Below, in pieces: positions 23,912 through 32,940 of a stretch of 35,695 nt of DNA. Both the position numbers and the translations under genes were made by a program. Below the pieces are notes generated by a model that saw only the letters and a program-made list of their open reading frames with translations, was not told the DNA's origin and searched no databases. Position 1 is the first letter of the stretch. Each line of letters begins with the position of its first letter. Source of the DNA: UBA5972 sp964588725 (GTDB lineage Bacteria; Pseudomonadota; Alphaproteobacteria; Rhodobacterales; Rhodobacteraceae); contig CAZPQL010000028.1 of the NCBI GenBank assembly GCA_964588725.1, positions 1 through 35,695 on the forward strand, in the 5' to 3' direction.

Positions 23912-25137
23912 CTATGCGGAAGCGACTGTGGGTCTGCTATGTAGTTTTCCATCCAGCACAGCATCCTGCCCGGTAAACTGCTGCCAGCGTTGCACGGCGA
24001 CATCGACATAGGCCGGGTTAAGTTCGATCCCGAGGCAAACCCGCCCCGTGGATTCCGCCGCAATCAACGTGGTGCCGGAGCCCATGAACGGCTCATAGAC
24101 AATCTGACCGGGGCTGGAATTGTTCAGGATCGGACGGCGCATGCACTCGACCGGTTTCTGCGTCCCATGCACAGTTTCGGCATCCTGATCCTTGTTGGCG
24201 ATATGCCAAAGCGTCGTTTGTTTGCGATCCCCGGCCCAGTGTCCCTTGCCGGTTTTCTTGACCGCATACCAACAAGGTTCATGCTGCCAGTGATAATCGC
24301 CGCGGCTCAGAACCAACCGGTCCTTGGCCCAGATAATCTGCGAGCGGACATTGAACCCCGCCACCTCGAGGCTTTCAGCAACGGTGGTCGCATGCAATGC
24401 GCCGTGCCAAACATAGACCACATCGCCGGGAAACAGTGACCAGGCCTCGCGCCAGTCTGCCCGGTCATCATTCAGCACCTTTCCGGTGCGTTTGGTCTTG
24501 GCGGCTCCCGCCTGGTTGCGCCAACCGGGATCGTACTCCACGCCGTAGGGCGGATCGGTCACCATCGGCAGCGGTTGCGTTCCGTTCAGAACTCTCTCCA
24601 CATCGGTGGCCACGGTGGCATCGCCACACAGCAAACGGTGTTTTCCAAGAATCCACAGATCGCCGGGGCTACTGACCGTGTCTTCCGGGTCTCGGGAATA
24701 TCGTCCTCGCCTTCTGCCGCGCCCAGCGGAGTGCCTTCCAGATCGCCAAGCAGGTCATCAAGTTCCTCGTCCGAGAACCCCATCAGCTCCAAATCAAAAT
24801 CCAACGCACCAAGTGCCGCCAACTCAACGCGCAGCATTTCTTCATCCCAGCCCGCGTTTTCCGCCAGCTTGTTGTCGGCAATCACCAACGCGCGGCGCTG
24901 GGCCTCGCCGAGATGATGAAGAACAATAACCGGAACCTCCCCGATCCCGAGCCGTTGCACCGCCAGCAGGCGGCCGTGTCCCGCGATGATCACATTGTCG
25001 TCGCCGGTCAGGGTCGGGTTGGTGAAACCAAACTCTGTGATTGATGCAGCGATCCGGCCAATTTGCGCGTCAGAATGCGTGCGTGCGTTTCCGGCATAGG
25101 GCACCAGCCGGTCGACCGGAGTCATTTCGATTAACAA
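23912..25137 (-). pseudogene. ParB-domain DNA methyltransferase, split by an apparent one-base frameshift
   Basis: Read as one gene, this is a phage-type adenine/cytosine-N4 methyltransferase with an N-terminal ParB/Srx nuclease-like domain (PYAGNARTHSDAQ, then IIAGHGRLLAVQ and IADNKLAENAGWDEE) and a C-terminal methylase with DPPYGVEYDPGW (catalytic) and EPFMGSGTTL (AdoMet). The two halves lie in different frames. The first frame is right up to DIPET near 24690, the second from PEDTVSSPGDLWILG on; adding one C to the CCC run complementary to 24687-24689 joins them exactly. The TTG at 25137, with AGGA 8 nt upstream, is the likely start. Either a recent pseudogene, a sequencing error, or slippage. 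Such orphan methylases protect phage DNA or alter host methylation. Confidence 0.8.
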
Positions 25138-25660
25138 TTCAAGGTTCCTCGTATTGTTCCCAAGAAAAAACCAGCACCGCTTGTGGGCGGCACCGGCAGT
25201 TGCCAGCAGGGAGGCGGACGTGTTTGGCAGTATGGATTGTGGAAACTTCGGTGGAAACTCCAAGTGGAAACCTGACTGGAAACCCAAATGCCATTTCTAG
25301 CCCCGCCGAAGTATCTCTAACGCTTTGTAAACTTGGTGAATGTTTCTTCTGGATGGAAACTTTGGAAAGCCAGAGTGGAAACCCAAAAAATAGCTTTGTC
25401 GCTAGCGGAGACCTGCGCCTAGCCCCCCGTAGTCACATGTCGCCACGGAGGACCCATGGTAGGGGGATGGTAAGCAATCTTCTGCGATCTTATCGTTTTG
25501 ATGGCATGAAACCGCCCGAAATGTCGCGCCAGAAGTTCAGTGGGTTTTGCCGCCTAGGCCGCGCTCAGCACCAGTTTAACAGCCCACAATAGAGGAAAAC
25601 TTGTTTTATTACAGCCGGTTGAGTGCAGAGGTGATGCCAGAAAATCGTTCCAGGGTATTA
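25138..25660. other. Region upstream of the methyltransferase with TGGAAAC repeats
   Basis: No credible gene longer than about 60 codons is seen on either strand. The segment carries the short repeats listed next and separates prophage debris from phoB. A plus-strand mini-ORF of 22 codons (25232-25300) reads through the repeats; whether it is translated is unknown. Confidence 0.4.
25240..25382 (+). repeat. Six copies of TGGAAAC
   Basis: TGGAAAC occurs at 25240, 25252, 25265 and 25277 (12-13 nt apart) and again at 25354 and 25376. The second group repeats the context of the first (GGAAACTT-GG, then GTGGAAACCCAAA), so a segment of about 45 bp seems duplicated and diverged. Possible protein-binding iterons or a decayed coding repeat. 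Confidence 0.55.
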
Positions 25661-26359
25661 TCACTCGCCACTTCCAACAGAATACCCAAACCCCCGTATC
25701 GTGCGAATAATTCCCTTACCCCCGATCTTGTCGAGGCTGCGTCTGAGCCGGCCGATATGAACATCAACGGTACGCGTTTCCAGTTCAGAAGAGACCCCCC
25801 AAACGAGATCCAGTAATTGACCGCGCGACAACACCCGTTCGGGGCGTTGCATCAACGCAACGATCAATTTGAATTCAATGGGGCTGACCAACAAAATTTT
25901 TCCGTCAAAGGTAACCCGATGCTTTTCTATGTCTGCTTCCAGTTTCCCAACCGATAATTTCCTGTCAAATACCCCGCCCTTTGGCCGCCTTAGGGCTGCA
26001 CGAATGCGCGCGATCAGTTCCTTGACCGAATAGGGTTTGGAAACGTAATCATCTGCTCCAACATCCAGCCCCTGGATTTTGTCGCGTTCCTGGGTCCGGG
26101 CGGTCAACATAATGATCGGCACATCGCGGGTGTCACTATGGCGCCTGAGCTGCCGACAGATTTCAACGCCCGACAGGTTGGGCAACATCCAGTCCAGTAA
26201 GATCAGGTCGGGTGGATCCTCGATAGCCGATTGCAGACCTTCTTCGCCGTCACAAATAACGCGCAGTGCATAGCCTTCTTGTTTCAGGTTGTATCTGAGC
26301 ACCTCAACCTGAGACGGTTCATCCTCAACAATCAGAATTCGGGGGGCGATCAGGCTCAA
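25661..26359 (-). CDS. phoB: Phosphate regulon response regulator PhoB
   Basis: This 232-residue OmpR/PhoB-type regulator binds Pho boxes and activates phosphate-starvation genes once phosphorylated by PhoR. The receiver has the acidic pair VEDE (12-14), phosphoacceptor Asp56 (LILLDWMLPN), Thr in MLTART and Lys108 (YVSKPYS). The C-terminal winged helix shows LSRGQLLDLVWG and the recognition helix RTVDVHIGRLRRSL. It is the last gene of the phoR-pstSCAB-phoU-phoB set, 67 nt after phoU. All receiver residues are intact, unlike the LuxR-type regulator at 17917. Confidence 0.95.
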   Translation of the reverse strand: MSLIAPRILIVEDEPSQVEVLRYNLKQEGYALRVICDGEEGLQSAIEDPPDLILLDWMLPNLSGVEICRQLRRHSDTRDVPIIMLTARTQERDKIQGLDVGADDYVSKPYSVKELIARIRAALRRPKGGVFDRKLSVGKLEADIEKHRVTFDGKILLVSPIEFKLIVALMQRPERVLSRGQLLDLVWGVSSELETRTVDVHIGRLRRSLDKIGGKGIIRTIRGFGYSVGSGE

Positions 26360-26426
26360 TGTGAACTCACTTCTTGCTGGGTGTCTGCTCTATTGTCGCC
26401 ATAAACTGGATTATCCGCAATCTTGA

Positions 26427-27098
26427 TCACTCGCTCGCTTTGAGGTCGTCGCCGGTCACAATCTGATTTACATGACGGGCAATATTCACGACATGATCGC
26501 CAACACGCTCAAAATTTCGCGACACAAGCACGAGGTTCATCAGCGTTTCTGCGTCTTCCGGTCCATTCTGAAGGGTCGCGACCGAAAGATTGAAAATCTT
26601 TTTGTTGCGTTCATCCACTTGATGATCCCGCTCCCGAACATCTGCGGCAAGCCTGATGTCGCTGTTTTCATACGCGGTCAGTACATCCGTAATCTGGGTG
26701 GAGATGATATCCCCCATTTCGTTCAGAACAGTGAGATACTCAGCCGGGACGACGCCGGCACCGATCTTTCGCGCACGTTTGGCTGTTGATTTGGCGTGAT
26801 CACCGATCCGCTCCAACTCACTGGCAATATTGATCGGCAGCAAAGCCTGCCGCAGGTCAAGCGCCATAGGCTGGCGAAGCGCGATAAGACGTTCGGCACG
26901 CCCGGCAATGGATTTGTTCATGCCATTGATCTTGCGATCCTTTGCGATCAGCGCTTCAACATTGCAAGCCGATAAATCGCCCAGTGCAATGGTGGCTTCG
27001 GCAAGCTGTTGTTTAACCAGCGCCCCCATTTCCAAAACGCGTTTTTTAATTTTTGCCAGATCTTCGTCAAACCGACCGGTGATATGCACATTTTCCAT
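26427..27098 (-). CDS. phoU: Phosphate signalling protein PhoU
   Basis: The product is a 223-residue protein of two three-helix PhoU repeats, each with the acidic metal-binding signature (ELERIGDHAKSTAKRA in the first, NFERVGDHVVNIARHV in the second). PhoU lies at the inner face of the Pst transporter, restrains phosphate uptake and keeps PhoR in its off state when phosphate is ample. The gene starts 9 nt after pstB and is clearly in the same operon. In this organism PhoU is especially relevant because the PhoR found here has no membrane segments of its own. Confidence 0.96.
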   Translation of the reverse strand: MENVHITGRFDEDLAKIKKRVLEMGALVKQQLAEATIALGDLSACNVEALIAKDRKINGMNKSIAGRAERLIALRQPMALDLRQALLPINIASELERIGDHAKSTAKRARKIGAGVVPAEYLTVLNEMGDIISTQITDVLTAYENSDIRLAADVRERDHQVDERNKKIFNLSVATLQNGPEDAETLMNLVLVSRNFERVGDHVVNIARHVNQIVTGDDLKASE

Positions 27099-27107
27099 AA
27101 CTGTCTC

Positions 27108-27869
27108 CTAACCGATCCGACCGGTGATATAATTTTGGGTGCGTTCTTCTTTGGGGTCGGTGAAAATATCGTTGGTATCGCCCAATTCAACCAGATTGCC
27201 CAGGTGGAAGAACGCCGTTCGTTGAGAAATACGCGCGGCCTGCTGCATGGAGTGTGTCACAATGACAATGGTAAAGTCCTGCCGCAATTTGTCGATCAGT
27301 TCTTCAACAACCGCCGTTGCGATCGGGTCCAGAGCCGAACAGGGCTCATCCATCAGGATGACCTTGGGTTCAACCGCAATGGTGCGTGCAATACAAAGAC
27401 GTTGCTGTTGCCCGCCCGACAGGCTGTTGCCCGGTTCATCCAGACGATCCGCGATTTCATCCCAGAGGCCTGCGCTTTTCAGGCTCCATTCGACGCGATC
27501 CTCAAGCTCCGATTTGGAATTGGTTAACTTGTGAATCTTCAATCCGTAAGCGACATTTTCAAAGATGGATTTGGGAAAGGGATTGGGTTTTTGAAAAACC
27601 ATGCCCACTTGCGCCCGAAGAGCGACCACATCGACCGAATGGTCGTAAACCTCCTGGCCACCGATGGTCAGTGAACCGTCGAACCGGCAGGCTGGGATCA
27701 GGTCATTCATCCGGTTTACGGCGCGCAAAAACGTGGATTTCCCACAACCGGACGGCCCGATAAGCGACGTTACCTTGCGCTCTGGGATGTCCAGATCAAC
27801 ATCGAAAATCGCCTGTTTGTCGCCGTAAAATATATCGACGTTCTTGGCGGATATGATGGGAGCGTTCAT
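27108..27869 (-). CDS. pstB: Phosphate ABC transporter ATP-binding protein PstB
   Basis: This 253-residue ABC ATPase energises high-affinity phosphate uptake through PstCA. Walker A is GPSGCGKST (38-46), the Q-loop lies in VFQKPNPFPKS, the PstB-typical signature is LSGGQQQRLCIAR, and Walker B with D-loop is ILMDEPCSALDP. It ends with the conserved NYITGRIG. The start is 3 nt after the pstA stop. Length is normal for PstB. It is also thought to pass the phosphate signal through PhoU to PhoR. Confidence 0.97.
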   Translation of the reverse strand: MNAPIISAKNVDIFYGDKQAIFDVDLDIPERKVTSLIGPSGCGKSTFLRAVNRMNDLIPACRFDGSLTIGGQEVYDHSVDVVALRAQVGMVFQKPNPFPKSIFENVAYGLKIHKLTNSKSELEDRVEWSLKSAGLWDEIADRLDEPGNSLSGGQQQRLCIARTIAVEPKVILMDEPCSALDPIATAVVEELIDKLRQDFTIVIVTHSMQQAARISQRTAFFHLGNLVELGDTNDIFTDPKEERTQNYITGRIG

Positions 27870-27872
27870 GAC

Positions 27873-29132
27873 TTAGAACCTTTGTTCGAATTTACGGCGC
27901 AAAACGATAGCGAGCAGATTCATCGCCACAAGAAAGATCAGCAAGACAAGAATTGCCGCCGCAGTTTTTTCAGAAAATGCCCGTTCAGGGCTATCCGCCC
28001 ACAGGAAAATCTGCACGGGAAGCGCCGTTGCCGGGTCCAGAATGGATTTGGGCACATCGACGATAAAGGCCACCATCCCGATCATCAAAAGCGGGGCGGT
28101 GTCGCCAAGGGCACGGGCCATTCCAACAATTGCGCCGGTTAACATACCGGGTAAGGCAACCGGGAAAACGTGATGGAAAACTGCCTGAACCGGGGTTGCG
28201 CCCAAGGCCAGAGCGCCTTCACGAAACGAAGGTGGCACAGATTGCAAACTGGCGCGCGCCGCGATGATAATCGTGGGCAAAGTCATCAGCGACAAGACCA
28301 TGCCCCCTACGAGTGGCGAGGAACGCGGTAATCCGAAGGTGCCCAAAAACACCGACAGACCCAAAAGGCCAAAGACAATCGAAGGCACGGCCGCAAGGTT
28401 GTTGATATTCACCTCGATCGCATCGGAAATGCGGTTTTTGGGCGCGAATTCTTCAAGATAGGTAGCGGCAGCAATGCCGATGGGAAAGGACAGCAAAAAG
28501 CAAACCGATAGCGACAGGGCGGAGCCAACCAGAGCTGCGAGGATTCCCGCGATTTCCGGTTCGCGACTGTCGCCAGAGATCAGGAATTTCCAATTGGCGA
28601 CACTGCGGATTTGGCCGTTTTCAGTCAGCTGTTCAATCCAGCGAATTTCCATATCCGAAATCGGGCGACGGTTTTCCGGCAGGCTTGCATCGATTTTGCC
28701 CCGCCAAAACAGGCTCAGATCATCGGAGGCTGTGAGCCACATGAGCCGCGTTTCTCCCAGCAAAGAGGGATCCGCCAGCAGCTGTTTCTCAAGTTCAAAA
28801 CTGGCCTCGGGACTGGCAAGATTATAGAGTTTTTTCTTGTCTTTGCGCTTGGACACATCAGGAAACCGCTCGCGCAGCGATTTTTTCACGATGGTTCCAA
28901 ATCGCGCGTTTTTGATATCCTGAGGATCAACATTCTCAGCACTCAGGTCGACGGCAATGGCGATCTCAACCCGCCGCGTGGCCCCGCTTGCGTCCAAAAG
29001 AACGGTGACAAGCATCCACGCCAAAAAGGCAAGTGAGACAAAAATGGCCAGTCGGCCACTCCACTGAAACCGCGTTTCAGCCCGGTGGCGCTGGCGCAGG
29101 TTGAAGCCAGAGTTTCGCGTAAAATCAATCAT
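27873..29132 (-). CDS. pstA: Phosphate ABC transporter permease PstA (long, DUF3333-type)
   Basis: The product is a 419-residue inner-membrane permease. TM1 (about 27-45) is followed by a periplasmic region of about 150 residues of the DUF3333 kind, rich in charged residues, before five further helices carrying the ABC permease EAA loop (REGALALGATPVQAVFHHVFP). This long PstA form is usual in alphaproteobacteria; E. coli PstA lacks the insertion. ATG 29132 overlaps the pstC stop by 8 nt and is preferred over a TTG at 29156, which has no ribosome site. It pairs with PstC to form the phosphate channel. Confidence 0.94.
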   Translation of the reverse strand: MIDFTRNSGFNLRQRHRAETRFQWSGRLAIFVSLAFLAWMLVTVLLDASGATRRVEIAIAVDLSAENVDPQDIKNARFGTIVKKSLRERFPDVSKRKDKKKLYNLASPEASFELEKQLLADPSLLGETRLMWLTASDDLSLFWRGKIDASLPENRRPISDMEIRWIEQLTENGQIRSVANWKFLISGDSREPEIAGILAALVGSALSLSVCFLLSFPIGIAAATYLEEFAPKNRISDAIEVNINNLAAVPSIVFGLLGLSVFLGTFGLPRSSPLVGGMVLSLMTLPTIIIAARASLQSVPPSFREGALALGATPVQAVFHHVFPVALPGMLTGAIVGMARALGDTAPLLMIGMVAFIVDVPKSILDPATALPVQIFLWADSPERAFSEKTAAAILVLLIFLVAMNLLAIVLRRKFEQRF

Positions 29133-30108
29133 ATTGTTCTCGGTATTTTCGGACAACCCATTGGGCTGTGATGTTCAGGCAAAGAGTCAGGATGAAAAGC
29201 AACAGCCCCAAAGCAAAGGCAGAAAGGGTCTTGGCGCTATCAAATTCCTGATCGCCGGTCAAAAGCGCGACAATCTGGGCGGTGATGGTGGTGACCGCCT
29301 CAAGCGGGTTAAGCGTCAGCTTGGCAGCAAGGCCAGCCGCCATGACCACAATCATGGTTTCCCCAATGGCGCGTGAGGTGGCCAACAACAGTGCCCCGGA
29401 TATGCCCGGTAAAGCGGCAGGCAGGATCACTCTGCGCACGGTCTCAGAATGGGTGGCGCCGAGGCCAAGAGAGGCATCACGCAAGGATTGCGGTACGGCG
29501 TTGATCACATCGTCAGACAGTGACGAAATCAAAGGCACGATCATGATCCCCATGACCAAACCCGCCGCCAGCGCGCTTTCTGACGCGATTTCCAGGCCAA
29601 ACTGGCCACCGGTCATACGGATAAATGGCGCAACCGTCAGCGCTGCGAAAAATCCGTAAACGACCGTTGGAATGCCTGCAAGAATTTCCAAAGTGGGTTT
29701 AATCCAGTCACGCGCGCGTTTAGAGGCGTATTCAGACAGGTAAATGGCCGAAGCAAGACCAAGCGGCGTGGCCACGATCATCGCGATGAAAGAAATCAAG
29801 AGCGTACCGTTGATCAACGGAATGGCTCCAAAGCTCCCTTCAGCGCCGACCTGATCGGCACGGATTGCGGTTTGGGGCGACCAGTTGGTGCCAAACAGAA
29901 ATTCCCCCATCGGGACTTTTTCAAAGAACCGAATGGTTTCAAACAACAGTGAAAAGACAATGCCGATCGTGACCAGGATGGCCAGGGCAGCAGCGCTCCA
30001 CAACATCGAAATGATCAGCCTGTCAATCCAGGCCGTTCGTGTCGGGCGTGTAAAGTCAAGTTCAAGATCAGACAAGGCAGCTATCTCAATTGAGGTCCGG
30101 GGCGCCAT
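29125..30108 (-). CDS. pstC: Phosphate ABC transporter permease PstC
   Basis: This 327-residue permease has about six transmembrane helices; the first (about 29-53) is followed by a periplasmic loop with MGEFLFGTNWSPQ, a typical PstC block. The EAA loop reads RDASLGLGATHSETVRRVILP. It starts 22 nt after the pstS stop and overlaps pstA. It forms the inner-membrane pore with PstA; PstS delivers phosphate to it. Length is normal for the short PstC form. Confidence 0.94.
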   Translation of the reverse strand: MAPRTSIEIAALSDLELDFTRPTRTAWIDRLIISMLWSAAALAILVTIGIVFSLLFETIRFFEKVPMGEFLFGTNWSPQTAIRADQVGAEGSFGAIPLINGTLLISFIAMIVATPLGLASAIYLSEYASKRARDWIKPTLEILAGIPTVVYGFFAALTVAPFIRMTGGQFGLEIASESALAAGLVMGIMIVPLISSLSDDVINAVPQSLRDASLGLGATHSETVRRVILPAALPGISGALLLATSRAIGETMIVVMAAGLAAKLTLNPLEAVTTITAQIVALLTGDQEFDSAKTLSAFALGLLLFILTLCLNITAQWVVRKYREQYD

Positions 30109-30130
30109 CGCGACACCCCGGATATTTCAG

Positions 30131-31168
30131 TTACAGTTCCAGATTTTGCAGACCGTTAATCGCGTCCGACCATTCTTTACGCTCGTCCTCGCTAAGCGGG
30201 ATCAGACCCTTATCAACAAGGTATCCATCCTCGCCCCAGGTATCTTCATCGGTGAACTCCGCGAGAAAGTCTTCGATCCCCGGCACCAGATCCAGGTGCG
30301 CCTTTTTCACGTAGAAAAACAGGGAGCGGGCAAACGGATATTTGCCATCGGCAATTTCCTCAAATTCCGGCGCGACGCCGTTCACGACAGAACCCTGGAC
30401 GCTGTCGCTGTTTTGCTCAAGATAGCTAAAGCCAAAGACCCCAAAGGCAGATGGATTGGCTTGTAGTTTTTGCACGATCAAATTGTCGTTTTCACCAGCT
30501 TCCACATAAGCACCGTCTTCACGGATGGTGTGGCACAGGGATTTATAGGCCGTTTTATCCGAAGATTTCAGCGCCTTGATCCAGTCAAACGTCTTACAAC
30601 CACCCTCAAGCGCCAGTTCGGCAAACGCGTCACGCGTGCCGGAGGTTGGCGGCGGACCAAGCACTTCGATTTTCACCGCTGGAAGGGAAGGATTGATGTC
30701 CGACCATTTTGTGTAAGGGTTGGGAACGGTAGAACCTTCGCCATTTGGCACGTCTTTGGCCAGAGCCAGAAAGATTTCACGACGAGTGACTTCCATTCGC
30801 GACGCTTCCAACGAGTTTGCGAGCACAATGCCGTCAAAACCGATCTTGGCCTCAATAATCTTGGTCACACCGTTAGCCGCACAGTTTTCAACTTCGGACG
30901 TTTTGATGCGACGCGACGCGTTGGTGATGTCGGGATGTTCCTCGCCGATGCCGGCGCAAAACAGCTTCAGGCCGCCACCTGAGCCAGTGCTTTCAACAAC
31001 AGGCGTTTTGTAGTCGGTGGATTTTCCGAACCGTTCAGCCACGGTCGTTGAAAAAGGAAAAACCGTAGAAGAGCCCACGATCCTAATTTGATCCCGCGCA
31101 AGGGCGGGCGACGCAAAAGCAAGGACGCCGAACATGGTCGCGGCGACGGCGGAAGAGGTAATAGACAT
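30131..31168 (-). CDS. pstS: Periplasmic phosphate-binding protein PstS
   Basis: This 345-residue protein has a signal peptide (about 24 residues, ending SPALA) and the phosphate-binding loops of PstS: GSSTVFPFST at the mature N-terminus, ESTGSGGGLKLFC (the TGSGGG phosphate loop), DITNASRRIK and PTSGTRDAF. It captures phosphate in the periplasm for PstCA. GGAG lies 10 nt before the ATG. A three-unit Pho box 74 nt upstream shows it is PhoB-controlled and that the pst operon promoter is here. A 7-bp inverted repeat (ATCATTC/GAATGAT, 31214-31233) lies between Pho box and start. Confidence 0.95.
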   Translation of the reverse strand: MSITSSAVAATMFGVLAFASPALARDQIRIVGSSTVFPFSTTVAERFGKSTDYKTPVVESTGSGGGLKLFCAGIGEEHPDITNASRRIKTSEVENCAANGVTKIIEAKIGFDGIVLANSLEASRMEVTRREIFLALAKDVPNGEGSTVPNPYTKWSDINPSLPAVKIEVLGPPPTSGTRDAFAELALEGGCKTFDWIKALKSSDKTAYKSLCHTIREDGAYVEAGENDNLIVQKLQANPSAFGVFGFSYLEQNSDSVQGSVVNGVAPEFEEIADGKYPFARSLFFYVKKAHLDLVPGIEDFLAEFTDEDTWGEDGYLVDKGLIPLSEDERKEWSDAINGLQNLEL

Positions 31169-31241
31169 GATGTATCGTCTCCAGTTTCAGAATCGTTCCA
31201 TATAGAACGACTCATCATTCGCTCAGGAATGATTCAGGAGT

Positions 31242-31270
31242 ACGACAGCCATGTAACAGTCTGATGACAG
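31242..31270 (-). promoter_or_regulatory. Pho box (PhoB-binding site) of pstS
   Basis: On the minus strand three 7-nt direct repeats, CTGTCAT, CTGTTAC and CTGTCGT, are separated by exactly 4 nt (CAGA and ATGG), giving the 11-nt period of PhoB sites. It lies in the 113-bp gap between phoR and pstS, pointing to pstS, and probably takes the place of a -35 box. Confidence 0.88.
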
Positions 31271-31281
31271 TTGTTCGATTT

Positions 31282-32334
31282 TCACAATTTCTCAGGAACA
31301 GGCAAAAAGACACGAAAATCAGAGCCCTCGCCCACAACACTTTGAATGTCCAGCTTGCCACGGTGACGGCTGACAATATGTTTTACAATGGCCAGACCCA
31401 GCCCTGTTCCACCGGCATTTCGCGACCGGCTTTTGTCGATCCGGTAAAAACGTTCGGTTAATCGTGGAATTTCCGAGGCTGGAATGCCCTCGCTTTGGTC
31501 TTTTGCCGAAATATATAGTGCCTTAACCCCCAGTGGATTATCACTTTGTGCCAGATCAGCACGCAAGGTAACCTCGCTATTATCCTTGCTATAGGTCAGC
31601 GCGTTTTCTAGCAGGTTGATCAATACCCGAACAAGATCATCATGTTTCCCGCGAATGACCGGCAAGCTGTCCGGGCAATCAACCGTGAGTTTTTTGTCGC
31701 GCTTTTTGGCGAATGCGGATACCAGCTCGCTTGCCTCGTGAATGACCTGAACTGGGTCCGCCGATTGTTTTGGCAAGCGACGTTCCTTTGCTTCGACGCG
31801 CGAAAGCGACAGAAGATTACTGACCAGAGAACTCATGCGCCGCACCTCTTCTTCCATCAGCGCAAGAAAGGCGTCGCGGGCTTCCGGGTCATCACGCGCA
31901 GGGCCGCGCAATGTTTCGACCAGACCCGATATTGCCGTCAAAGGAGAGCGGATTTCGTGGGAAACATTGGCGACAAAATCGCTGCGCATGGCCTTTGCAT
32001 CTTGCGAGCGGGTTCGGTCCTCAAACGTGAGGATCAGAGCTGTTTGGTTGTCAGTCAGACCGGATTCAGGCACATTGATCGATACCAGATAGTCCGCAAG
32101 AAACCCCTGTTTGGCTGAAACCTTCAGCGTGCATTCTTCGTGGCTATCCAGAACATGCTGCAAATTGCTTTGGGACCGGCGTTTAATGGAAAAAAGTTTC
32201 CAGATTTCACCGCCTGTTTCAATTTCTCCGAATTCCTTTTGGGCTTTCTTGTTGGCTGACACGACGCGAAACTCAGTGTCGAGTTCGACAACCGGCACGG
32301 CAACTGAATCAAAGATGTTGTTTACGTGTATCAT
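31282..32334 (-). CDS. phoR: Phosphate regulon sensor histidine kinase PhoR, without membrane segments
   Basis: The product is a 350-residue kinase with a PAS domain (about 5-110, VVELDTEFRVVSANKKA), a HisKA domain with His126 (FVANVSHEIRSPLTA) and an HATPase domain (N box NLLENALTYSKDN, then the G boxes TGLGLAIVKHIVSRHRGKL). No hydrophobic stretch long enough to cross the membrane is present, unlike E. coli PhoR, so it is probably cytosolic and reads phosphate status from PhoU/PstB. ATG 32334 is chosen because the PAS domain starts just after it; a TTG at 32367 is possible. The 113-nt gap with its own Pho box separates it from pstS. Confidence 0.91.
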   Translation of the reverse strand: MIHVNNIFDSVAVPVVELDTEFRVVSANKKAQKEFGEIETGGEIWKLFSIKRRSQSNLQHVLDSHEECTLKVSAKQGFLADYLVSINVPESGLTDNQTALILTFEDRTRSQDAKAMRSDFVANVSHEIRSPLTAISGLVETLRGPARDDPEARDAFLALMEEEVRRMSSLVSNLLSLSRVEAKERRLPKQSADPVQVIHEASELVSAFAKKRDKKLTVDCPDSLPVIRGKHDDLVRVLINLLENALTYSKDNSEVTLRADLAQSDNPLGVKALYISAKDQSEGIPASEIPRLTERFYRIDKSRSRNAGGTGLGLAIVKHIVSRHRGKLDIQSVVGEGSDFRVFLPVPEKL

Positions 32335-32644
32335 TGAGTTCTCATCAGGTTGTTTTATTTCAGCCAATTTACTGGCATTTGGAAGGAGGTTCCCAAGTGG
32401 AAGGCCTTGGATGGGTTGTCAATATAACCGCGAGGCTATTTTTCTGCCTTGAATTGCAGAACGTACCCGCGTCCCGTGGATAATTCAATTCGCCCAGTGC
32501 GGGATTTCAAAACGGCCATTGGAGTGCGATGTAGCAAAGTCCTCTTTCTGGCCAAGAAATCAGCGTATCACCGCGAAAAAGATGACGCACAAAGGTTGAA
32601 AACAACCATTTATCATGATTCAATCACAGGCCGCGAGCTGACAT
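32335..32644. other. Intergenic region before phoR
   Basis: This region should hold the phoR promoter. No Pho-box repeat, hairpin terminator or small gene was recognised. Its far end is the border to prophage debris. Confidence 0.4.
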
Positions 32645-32940
32645 CTATGTCGCTTTCCTCCTCCGCCCACCGTTCACGCTTTTCGCAATGGTCGCCAGTG
32701 CCGCCAGGCGGGCGCCGCGCGGGCCTTTGCCAGCGGCTTCGGTGGGGATTGCCAGCCAGAACCCGGATTTCGAACGGATCAGCGCGCCGCGATCATGGGC
32801 GTTGAGGATTTCCGGCGCGTTGCTCCAGATGAAGGCAGCGGCATTGATGCTGTCGCCGCTGGTCGGATAGGTCCGGTTGCGGATGGTGCGCGGCAGGCGG
32901 TGGCCCAGACCGGCACGGGTGATCTGCGCACGCCAGTCCT
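32645..32940 (-). pseudogene. Phage DUF6441-like tail protein, internal fragment (copy A)
   Basis: The minus-strand text WRAQITRAGLGHRLPRTIRN, SGDSINAAAFIWS and SGFWLAIPTEAAGKG matches the middle of DUF6441, a tail-region protein of alphaproteobacterial phages of about 200 residues. The N-terminal part is missing (replaced by the preceding tail-gene fragment in another frame), and after GARL the family sequence is lost and the frame ends in a basic tail (NGGRRRKAT). It is a deletion remnant. Nearly the same residues occur in copy B at 34585. Confidence 0.7.

Noticed and set aside
25240..25382. Possible CRISPR array in the TGGAAAC repeats
   Set aside because: Repeats are 7 nt with 5-6 nt spacers, far too short, and no cas genes are present.
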